A stretch of 5,655 nucleotides of DNA from Brevundimonas sp. (lineage in GTDB: Bacteria > Pseudomonadota > Alphaproteobacteria > Caulobacterales > Caulobacteraceae). The position numbers and the translations under genes were made by a program. Under the pieces are notes generated by a model. It was not told the origin of the DNA and ran no database searches. It saw nothing but the letters and a program-made list of their open reading frames with translations. Within the stretch, counting starts at the first letter, position 1. Each line of letters opens with the position of its first letter. The stretch spans positions 1 through 5,655 of the forward strand of contig JADCBH010000125.1 in assembly GCA_020253595.1 (NCBI GenBank). Reading direction: 5' to 3'. This document shows, one piece after another, positions 1 through 5,254 of the stretch.

Positions 1-1
1 C

Positions 2-1156
2 CGCATCGCCTCGGTCATGGCCCGCGACGAGGGCTGGCTGGCCGAGCACATGCTGATCCTCAAGCTGACCGATCCCAAGGGCCGCGTGAAGTATGTGGCG
101 GCGGCTTTCCCCAGCGCCTGTGGCAAGACCAACCTCGCCATGCTCCAGCCCACGCTGGAGGGCTGGAAGGCAGAGACGGTCGGGGACGACATCGCCTGGA
201 TGCGCTTCGGCGACGACGGCCGTCTGTATGCGGTGAACCCCGAGGCCGGCTTCTTCGGCGTGGCGCCGGGCACGAGCCGGAACACCAACCAGAACGCCCT
301 GGAGACCCTGGCGAAGAACACGGTCTTCACCAACACAGCGCTGACGGTGGACGGCGACGTCTGGTGGGAAGGCCTGACCAAGACCGCGCCTGAGGGCCTG
401 ATCAACTGGAAGGGCAAGCCACACGACCCGGCGTCGGGCGAACCTGCCGCCCATCCGAATGCCCGCTTCGCCGCCCCCGCCGGCCAGTGTCCGACCATCG
501 CGCCGGAGTGGGAGGACCCGAAGGGCGTGCCGATCGACGCCATCCTGTTCGGCGGCCGGCGGGCTTCGGCCGTGCCTCTGGTCACCGAGGCCTTTGACTG
601 GGAGCACGGGGTCTTCATGGGCTCGACCGTGGCCAGCGAGGGCACGGCGGCAGCGGAGAACAAGGTCGGCGAGCTGCGCCGCGATCCGTTCGCCATGCTG
701 CCGTTCTGTGGCTACAACATGGGCGATTACTTCGCCCACTGGCTGGCGCTGGGCGACAAGGCCGATGCCGCCAAGCTTCCGCGCATCTTCTTCGTCAACT
801 GGTTCCGCAAGGACGAGACCGGCAAGTTCGTCTGGCCGGGCTTCGGCGACAACGCCCGCGTGCTGAAGTGGATCGCCGAGCGCATCGACGGCGAGGCCCA
901 AGCTCTGGACACGCCGGTCGGTCGGGTCCCGACGGCAGAGGCGCTGGATCTGTCGGGGCTCGATCTGACCGAGGCTCAGCTGTCGACCCTGCTCGACGTC
1001 GACGCCGACGTCTGGGCCGAGGAAGCCGCGATGATCCCGGAGTTCTACATGCAGTTCGGCGACCGTCTGCCGGCCCGGCTGTGGGCCCAGCACGCGGCGC
1101 TGGGCGAACGCCTCGCGGCCGCGCGCGGCGAACCGTCGGTCATGGCTGCGGAGTAG
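2..1156 (+). CDS. pckG: Phosphoenolpyruvate carboxykinase (GTP), 5'-truncated by window edge
   Basis: Converts oxaloacetate + GTP to phosphoenolpyruvate + GDP + CO2, the cytosolic entry step of gluconeogenesis. The frame is already open at the first full codon (nt 2), and the opening residues RIAS followed by EGWLAEHMLIL match the family interior. The in-frame ATG at nt 17 is therefore internal, not the start. By animal PEPCK numbering the window begins near residue 249, so about 240 N-terminal residues are missing and 384 are visible. Key sites, counted from the ATG at nt 17: metal-ligand His11 (EHMLIL); P-loop FPSACGKTN at 31-39 with the reactive Cys35 and Lys37; kinase-2 motif VGDDIAWM at 55-62 with metal-binding Asp58; FGGRR at 178-182; NWFRKD with the phosphate-contacting Arg264. 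All expected catalytic residues in the visible part are intact. The GTP-type call rests on this motif set, which the ATP-type PckA family lacks. The oxidase gene begins 46 nt after the stop. Confidence 0.97.
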   Translation, partial: RIASVMARDEGWLAEHMLILKLTDPKGRVKYVAAAFPSACGKTNLAMLQPTLEGWKAETVGDDIAWMRFGDDGRLYAVNPEAGFFGVAPGTSRNTNQNALETLAKNTVFTNTALTVDGDVWWEGLTKTAPEGLINWKGKPHDPASGEPAAHPNARFAAPAGQCPTIAPEWEDPKGVPIDAILFGGRRASAVPLVTEAFDWEHGVFMGSTVASEGTAAAENKVGELRRDPFAMLPFCGYNMGDYFAHWLALGDKADAAKLPRIFFVNWFRKDETGKFVWPGFGDNARVLKWIAERIDGEAQALDTPVGRVPTAEALDLSGLDLTEAQLSTLLDVDADVWAEEAAMIPEFYMQFGDRLPARLWAQHAALGERLAAARGEPSVMAAE

Positions 1157-1168
1157 GTTCTCCCGACT

Positions 1169-1196
1169 TGCATTCGCGGCCGCGCGGGCCGATGCA
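1169..1196 (+). other. Bulged hairpin between pckG and the oxidase gene
   Basis: TGCAT (1169-1173) pairs with ATGCA (1192-1196), and CGGCC (1177-1181) pairs with GGCCG (1187-1191). This leaves a GCGCG loop and a 3-nt bulge (1174-1176) on the left arm, so 10 base pairs in all. It lies 12 nt after the pckG stop and ends 6 nt before the GTG start of the oxidase gene. No T-run follows, so it is not a classical intrinsic terminator. It could be a 3'-end stabiliser for pckG mRNA, or a structure limiting initiation at the GTG. Function is inferred only. Confidence 0.4.
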
Positions 1197-1202
1197 GCGC
1201 GC

Positions 1203-2225
1203 GTGGCCGACCTCTCCACCGATATCGTCGTCATCGGCGCGGGCATCCTTGGCCTTGCCGTAGCGGTTGAGCTGACCGCGCGGGGCCGGGACGTCTGCGT
1301 GGTGGACCTCGGCGATCCCAACGCCTCCTCCGTGGCCGCCGGGATGATCGCTCCGGCCTTCGAGAGCGTCCTGGAGGGTGCCGACGCGGCGAGGGCGGAG
1401 CTGCTTCGGGCCGCAGGAGGCCTGTGGCCGAGCTTCGCCCGGTCGCACGGCCTGACGCTGGATCATAGGCCGGCGGAGTGGCGAGGCCCTGATCCAGACT
1501 CGATGGCGACGCGCCTTGGCGACCTGGGCTTTCGCTTCGAACTTCGAGCGGGGACCGTCGCCGCTCTCGATGACATGCGGATTGATCCGGCTGACGCGAT
1601 GGCGCGGCTTCTGGCTTCACTCTCGTTCCGTGGGATCCGGGCGCGGGCGCAGGCGATCGAGCGCGTCGATCAGGGCTGGACCGTCCTGACCGAACGAGGC
1701 TCGATCTTCGCGTCCCAGGTGGTCGTCGCCACGGGAGTGGGCGCGCCGGTCAAGGGCTTGTCGCAGCCTGCGACACGGGCTGTCCGCACCGTGCGGCCGA
1801 TTGCGGGTCAGATCGGTGTCGTGGCCCAGACCCTGACCGACCGGGTGCTACGGGGTCCTGGCGGCTACGTCGTGCCGGCCGGACAGGGAGCCCTGATCGG
1901 GGCCACCATGGTCGAGGGTCAGATGCCGGCGTTGATCGACCCCTCGGCCTCCGCTCGCCTGATCGCCCAGGCCGAGGCCCTGATCGGTCGATCGCTCGAC
2001 GCTGCCGTCGAATGGCGGGCCGCTGTGCGAGGCGCAACGCCGGACGGCCTTCCCCTGGCGGGGCCGGTCGGGGAATCGATTCACCTTGCGCTGGCTCCGC
2101 GCCGGAACGGCTGGCTTTTGGCTCCGCTGGTGGCCCGGACCGTCGCGGACGGGATCGAGGGTCGGCCGTGCGGTCCGTACGCCGCCGCCCTCGATCCCCT
2201 GCGGTTCAATCCTCGGGAAGGGTGA
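1203..2225 (+). CDS. FAD-dependent oxidoreductase, ThiO/DAO family (glycine oxidase-like)
   Basis: Probable flavin amine/amino-acid oxidase of 340 residues, the usual size for glycine oxidase ThiO. The N-terminal Rossmann strand carries GAGILG at 12-17, with Asp36 ending the second strand where Glu is more usual. SSVAAGMIAP at 43-52 closely resembles the AAAGMLAP segment of ThiO proteins. The middle (roughly 75-215) would be the substrate cap. The C-terminal FAD-binding part has VRGATPDGLP (Arg276) and RRNG (Arg301), which align with the two substrate-carboxylate arginines of Bacillus glycine oxidase; the family's GH before xRNG is Ala-Pro here. The GTG at 1203 is the only sensible start: it lies 9 codons before the FAD-binding strand, and the ATG at 1192 is in another frame. 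There is no Shine-Dalgarno sequence. Thiamine genes are not visible, so ThiO function is not supported by context; sarcosine, D-amino-acid or other amine oxidation is equally possible. The 3' end overlaps tonB on the other strand by 20 bp. Confidence 0.86.
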   Translation: MADLSTDIVVIGAGILGLAVAVELTARGRDVCVVDLGDPNASSVAAGMIAPAFESVLEGADAARAELLRAAGGLWPSFARSHGLTLDHRPAEWRGPDPDSMATRLGDLGFRFELRAGTVAALDDMRIDPADAMARLLASLSFRGIRARAQAIERVDQGWTVLTERGSIFASQVVVATGVGAPVKGLSQPATRAVRTVRPIAGQIGVVAQTLTDRVLRGPGGYVVPAGQGALIGATMVEGQMPALIDPSASARLIAQAEALIGRSLDAAVEWRAAVRGATPDGLPLAGPVGESIHLALAPRRNGWLLAPLVARTVADGIEGRPCGPYAAALDPLRFNPREG

Positions 2226-2949
2226 AGCGGATCCCGATGGTCACTCGCGCGCCGTCAACGGGCTGACCATCGACGGTCTGGGGGCTCATGCGGAAGTAGC
2301 GGCTCAGCTGCTGGGCTGCGCGGCCGAAGCCATTTCCTGACGGGCTTTCCGACACGACCGCGCAGGCCGATACCGTGCCGTTGGCGTTGACGGTGCAGCT
2401 CAGGCTCGCGACGCCTTCGACGTCGCGCTCCAGCGCCCGGTCCGGATAGGCGCGGGCCAGCTGGTCGCCGCTCGGCCGGCTGATCCACCGGGGCGAGGTG
2501 ATGACCGGCGGGCCACGCGGCGTCTCCGCCACCGGCTCCGTCGCGGTGCCCGTCGATGTTTCCGGCGGGACAAGGGTCTCCAGGTTGATCACGGGGCCTG
2601 TGGTCGTTGTCGCCGTCTCGTTGATGACGGCGGTGAGCGTCTCGGTCAGCGTGGCAGGCGCTGGCGTTGGGTTGAGGCGTGGATTGGCCGCAGGCGGCGT
2701 CCGGGCCGGTTCGGGTGGCCGGGGCGGGGGCGGCGGGATCAGGGTCACGCCGTCGATGATCCGATCCGGGATTGGAGCCGCCATGTCGCGCAGCTCGAAA
2801 CGCTGGTGGTAGAGGGCCGTCGCAAGGCCGATATGGGCCAGCACGACCAGCCCCACGGCGGCGACCATGCTGCGGGGCAGGGGTCGGCGGCGCTGGCCGT
2901 AGTCGATGGGGTTGATGAGGCGGGGGCCGCCGGCAGTCTCGATCATCAT
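2206..2949 (-). CDS. tonB: TonB family energy transducer
   Basis: Inner-membrane-anchored, periplasm-spanning protein that passes ExbB/ExbD proton-motive energy to TonB-dependent outer-membrane receptors. 247 residues. A short basic cytoplasmic N-terminus (RRR at 20-22) is followed by one membrane helix at about 28-46 containing His39, at the place of the conserved TonB helix histidine. A proline-rich spacer follows (PPPPPRPPEP at 72-81, further Pro to about 98), then a Thr/Pro-rich stretch to about 153. The TonB C-terminal domain spans about 160-245: YP at 168-169, EGVASLSC, GFGRAAQ at 207-213, and a final IGIRF strand. Cys185 and Cys196 flank a predicted beta-hairpin and could form a disulfide. 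The ATG at 2949 is chosen because GGAGAG lies 8 nt upstream; the in-frame ATG at 3009 has no such site and would only add an arginine/glycine-rich tail. exbB/exbD are not adjacent. Several tonB paralogues are usual in Caulobacterales, so which receptors it serves cannot be told. Confidence 0.93.
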   Translation of the reverse strand: MMIETAGGPRLINPIDYGQRRRPLPRSMVAAVGLVVLAHIGLATALYHQRFELRDMAAPIPDRIIDGVTLIPPPPPRPPEPARTPPAANPRLNPTPAPATLTETLTAVINETATTTTGPVINLETLVPPETSTGTATEPVAETPRGPPVITSPRWISRPSGDQLARAYPDRALERDVEGVASLSCTVNANGTVSACAVVSESPSGNGFGRAAQQLSRYFRMSPQTVDGQPVDGARVTIGIRFTLPED

Positions 2950-2957
2950 GGTCGTCG

Positions 2958-2963
2958 CTCTCC
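2958..2963 (-). promoter_or_regulatory. Ribosome binding site of tonB
   Basis: Reads GGAGAG on the minus strand, with 8 nt to the ATG at 2949 (11 nt to the next ATG at 2946). It is the best Shine-Dalgarno match noticed in the window and fixes the tonB start at 2949. Confidence 0.7.
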
Positions 2964-3011
2964 GTTCAGGCCCTCCCCAGCGCCCGCGACCACGACGCGC
3001 GCGGCCCATGA

Positions 3012-3038
3012 CCGGATTACGGCACTGGGTAATGACGG
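3012..3038. promoter_or_regulatory. Imperfect palindrome upstream of tonB, candidate operator
   Basis: ATTAC (3016-3020) and GTAAT (3029-3033) form a perfect 5-bp dyad with an 8-nt spacer. CCG (3012-3014) and CGG (3036-3038) extend it after a short internal mismatch. It lies about 70-85 nt upstream of the tonB ATG, where an operator or promoter element would be expected, in a locally more AT-rich patch. It does not resemble a Fur box. The binding protein is unknown; the claim rests on symmetry and position only. Confidence 0.3.
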
Positions 3039-3092
3039 CTTCTGACGGGCGGCAGACAGCCAGGGCCTGGGTCCCCGAGGATCTGACTGTCT

Positions 3093-3119
3093 GAGAGCGA
3101 TTGGTGTGCCGCCGCTCTC
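3093..3119. repeat. 7-bp inverted repeat in the divergent intergenic region
   Basis: GAGAGCG (3093-3099) is matched by CGCTCTC (3113-3119) across 13 nt. A second, interlocking dyad, GGTGT (3103-3107) with ACACC (3121-3125), and a compact GGCCC-TC-GGGCC palindrome at 3128-3139 follow immediately. The tonB-to-SLT interval (2950-3199) holds no convincing gene of its own. These dyads, the 3012-3038 palindrome and the CtrA box are what it contains. No clear -35/-10 pair was identified for either gene. Confidence 0.35.
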
Positions 3120-3160
3120 GACACCGTGGCCCTCGGGCCGAACGCGGGCGTTAACCGACG

Positions 3161-3176
3161 TTAACGACCGCTTAAC
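3161..3176 (+). promoter_or_regulatory. CtrA binding box upstream of the transglycosylase gene
   Basis: TTAA (3161-3164), seven bases, then TTAAC (3172-3176): an exact fit to the CtrA consensus TTAA-N7-TTAAC of Caulobacterales and relatives. A third TTAA at 3151-3154 precedes it with a 6-nt spacing, within two GTTAAC words 4 nt apart. The box centre is about 31 nt from the ATG at 3200. CtrA-activated promoters usually have the box over the -35 region, which would put the transcription start close to the ATG. Repression instead of activation is possible. Control of tonB from here is less likely, since the box is over 200 nt from its start. Confidence 0.72.
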
Positions 3177-3199
3177 CACGTTCTTTCAGCCTCCGGGGT

Positions 3200-4021
3200 A
3201 TGACCGTCAGGGCGATTCCAGCGTCAGGAGGCGTAGAGGCCGCGATTCGTCGCGCAGCCCAGTCGACCGGCGTCGACTTCGACTTCCTGATGAAGACGGC
3301 CCGGCGCGAGAGCGCCTTCAATCCGAATGCGAGGGCTCCGACCTCCTCGGCCTCCGGTCTGTTCCAGTTCATCGAGCAGACCTGGCTTGCGACGGTCAAA
3401 CAGCATGGGGCCAAGCATGGCTATGGCCAGTACGCGGACCTGATCCATCGCGGTGCCGACGGTCGCTGGCGGGTCGAGGGATCGGCGCGGAACGTCGTGC
3501 TGGATCTGCGGTTCGATCCCGTCGCCGCATCGCTGATGGCCGGCGAGCTGACGGCCCAGAACGCGTCCTATCTCCGCGGCCGGACGGGCCGGGAGCCGGG
3601 CGCCGGCGATCTCTACGCCGCCCATTTTCTCGGACCTGCGGGCGCGGCCCAGATCATGGAGGCCATGGCGACCCGCCCCGGGGCCAGCGCGGTCGCCATG
3701 TTCCCGCAGGCCGCCGCCGCCAATCGGTCGATCTTCTATCGCGAGGGCCGCCACGCCACGGTCGCGGAGGTCCACGCCAACTTGCAGAGCACCGCAGGCG
3801 GTCCGTCGCCTGTCGTCGGCCCCTCTACGCCTTCGGCCCCGCCACTGGACGAGCAGGCGCTGGCGCTGGCCGCGCGGATGGACCGGCTCAAGCAGGATCA
3901 GAGCCTGCTTGCCCTGTTGCTGGGCCAGGACGGGGATGGGCAGTTCAAGTCCGACGCGGGTGTCGGCTTCGGAGGCGCCTTCGGACCTGAGCGGAAATCC
4001 TCGACCGACGCCGGTTGGTAA
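3200..4021 (+). CDS. Lytic transglycosylase, SLT domain protein without signal peptide
   Basis: Predicted peptidoglycan lytic transglycosylase (goose-lysozyme/SLT fold) of 273 residues, which would cleave MurNAc-GlcNAc bonds. The active-site region runs ARRESAFNPNA with catalytic Glu37, then SSASGLFQFIEQTW at 49-62, the classic SLT motif II. GRTGREPGAGDLYAAHFLG (about 127-145) is a C-terminal part of the fold. From about 200 a Pro/Ser linker leads to a Leu/Ala-rich helix (216-242) and a Gly-rich tail. There is no N-terminal hydrophobic segment. The frame cannot extend upstream because TAA at 3173-3175 closes it with no other start codon between. GGGG is only 1 nt from the ATG, so a normal Shine-Dalgarno site is lacking. 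The CtrA box suggests cell-cycle-timed expression. The Caulobacter enzyme PleA, needed for pili and flagellum, is a family precedent, but orthology is not established. The DUF2336 gene follows after 59 nt, probably in the same transcript. Confidence 0.93.
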   Translation: MTVRAIPASGGVEAAIRRAAQSTGVDFDFLMKTARRESAFNPNARAPTSSASGLFQFIEQTWLATVKQHGAKHGYGQYADLIHRGADGRWRVEGSARNVVLDLRFDPVAASLMAGELTAQNASYLRGRTGREPGAGDLYAAHFLGPAGAAQIMEAMATRPGASAVAMFPQAAAANRSIFYREGRHATVAEVHANLQSTAGGPSPVVGPSTPSAPPLDEQALALAARMDRLKQDQSLLALLLGQDGDGQFKSDAGVGFGGAFGPERKSSTDAGW

Positions 4022-4027
4022 ACCGGC
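4010..4027 (+). other. Perfect hairpin over the transglycosylase stop codon
   Basis: GCCGGTT (4010-4016) and AACCGGC (4021-4027) form an uninterrupted 7-bp stem with a GGTA loop; the TAA stop at 4019-4021 lies in the loop and stem edge. No T-run follows. It could slow exonucleases, partly terminate transcription, or tune expression of the DUF2336 gene that begins 53 nt further on. The symmetry is seen directly; any role is inferred. Confidence 0.4.
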
Positions 4028-4080
4028 CGTTAAGCCTGGTCGCTCACCATCCGGCACGACTTGAGGATCCGTCCGAGCCC

Positions 4081-5226
4081 ATGACCGCTGCCCGCGCCCG
4101 ATTGACTGAATTCGACATCCGCCGCCTGATCAAGGCGTCCGACGACGACGATCGGGCCGCCGCCGCACACAAGCTGTGCCGCAGCATGGAGCAGATCGAC
4201 ATGTCCGAGGAGGATCGGGCGGCCGCACAAAAGATCCTGCGCATGCTGGCCGATGACGCAGCCGAGCTTGTTCGCCGGGCCCTGGCGGTAACGTTGAAGA
4301 GCTCTGACCTGCTGCCCCGCGATGTGGCCCGCAAGCTGGCGATGGATGTCGATTCCATCGCGCTTCCCATCATCGGGGCGTCACCGGTGTTTTCGGATGC
4401 CGATCTGATCGAGATCGTCCGCGCCGGTTCCGCCGCGCGGCAGATCGCCGTCGCGGCCCGTCCCGGGGTGCCGCGTGACGTCGCTGATGTGATCGCCGCC
4501 GAAGCCGTCGAACCCGCGGTACGCACCCTGGCCTCCAACGACAATGCGGATATCTCGGAACGCGCCATGGGTCGCGCGATTGACCGTTTCGGTTCGTCGC
4601 CCGAGGTGGTGGCTGCGCTCGCCTATCGCCAGGTTCTGCCGCTGGACATCACCGAGCGTCTAGTGGCGTTGGCGTCAGAAGCCGTGCGTGAACATCTGGT
4701 CAGCCGTCATGCCGTGGCACCCGAGACTGCGATCCGCCTGGCGACCTATGCGCGGGAGCGCGCGACGGTCGACCTCATCGATCAGGCTCCCGCCGGTGCG
4801 GAACTGTCGACCTTCGTGGCGCAACTGAATGCCCGCAAGGCGCTGACGCCCTCTCTCCTGCTGCGCGCACTGGCGCGCGGCAAGATGGCCTTGTTCGAGC
4901 ATGGTGTAGCCGAACTGGCGTCGACGCCCCACAGCCGGGCCTGGCTGATGGTGCATGATGCGGGTCCGCTGGGGCTCAAGGCCATCTATGATCGTGCAGG
5001 GCTGCCGCCCCGTCTGTTTCAGGCGTTTCGTGCCGGTGTCGACACCTGGCGGCAGCTGATGGCCGAGGGCGGTGATGTGTCGAGCGAAGCCTTCCGCGAG
5101 CGCATGCTGGAGCGGTTCCTGACACAGCGGCCCAATGCGCCGCGCGACGATCTGGCTTATCTTCTGGAACGTCTGGACCAGCCGGCCCCTGGTCCTGCGC
5201 GGATGGTTGCCGCGAACGCGGCCTGA
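4081..5226 (+). CDS. DUF2336 domain-containing protein
   Basis: A 381-residue, Ala/Leu/Arg-rich, almost entirely helical protein matching the alphaproteobacterial DUF2336 family (function unknown, predicted HEAT-like helical repeats). Recognisable family segments: LTEFDIRRLI near the N-terminus, LVRRALA at about 63-69, IGASPVFSDADLIEI at about 98-112, repeated ARPGVPRDVADVIAAEAVEPAVRTL-like units, and GLPPRLFQAF at 307-316 near the C-terminus. No signal peptide or membrane helix is seen, so it is probably cytoplasmic. ATG 4081 is preferred; GAGGA at 4063-4067 is 13 nt away, rather far for a ribosome site. The frame also opens with TTG at 4015, overlapping the upstream gene, but that codon sits in the 4010-4027 hairpin and the extra residues look unlike the family. 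It shares strand with the transglycosylase gene and is probably expressed with it. It may be a scaffold or protein-binding repeat; no catalytic motif is visible. Confidence 0.88.
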   Translation: MTAARARLTEFDIRRLIKASDDDDRAAAAHKLCRSMEQIDMSEEDRAAAQKILRMLADDAAELVRRALAVTLKSSDLLPRDVARKLAMDVDSIALPIIGASPVFSDADLIEIVRAGSAARQIAVAARPGVPRDVADVIAAEAVEPAVRTLASNDNADISERAMGRAIDRFGSSPEVVAALAYRQVLPLDITERLVALASEAVREHLVSRHAVAPETAIRLATYARERATVDLIDQAPAGAELSTFVAQLNARKALTPSLLLRALARGKMALFEHGVAELASTPHSRAWLMVHDAGPLGLKAIYDRAGLPPRLFQAFRAGVDTWRQLMAEGGDVSSEAFRERMLERFLTQRPNAPRDDLAYLLERLDQPAPGPARMVAANAA

Positions 5227-5254
5227 CGCATCAACTCAAGAAGGACTTGTCGGG

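Noticed and set aside
1192..1194. ATG at 1192 as the oxidase start
   Set aside because: It is out of frame with the FAD-binding strand; GTG at 1203 is in frame.
2950..3009. Longer TonB start at the ATG at 3009
   Set aside because: No ribosome site; it adds an Arg/Gly-rich stretch, while the ATG at 2949 has GGAGAG 8 nt upstream.
3151..3164. Second CtrA box from TTAA at 3151 and 3161
   Set aside because: Spacing is 6 nt, not 7, so it is at most a weak accessory half-site.
3106..3990. Long open frame on the + strand overlapping the transglycosylase gene
   Set aside because: Arg/Gly/Pro-rich shadow of the real gene in another frame with no recognisable domain; the SLT motifs are in the 3200-4021 frame.
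4018..4033. CtrA-like box before the DUF2336 gene (GTAA with TTAA at 4030)
   Set aside because: Left half is GTAA and spacing is 8 nt; it does not meet the consensus.
3224..4057. Long open frame on the - strand antisense to the transglycosylase gene
   Set aside because: Typical high-GC antisense shadow; composition is unlike a protein family, and the opposite strand has clear motifs.
4015..4080. TTG start for the DUF2336 protein overlapping the upstream gene
   Set aside because: The codon lies in a hairpin, the 22 extra residues do not look like the family, and a plain ATG is available at 4081.
5227..5254. Bidirectional terminator between the DUF2336 and Hpt genes
   Set aside because: Only a 4-bp CAAG/CTTG stem with a 5-nt loop and no T-run; too weak to call.
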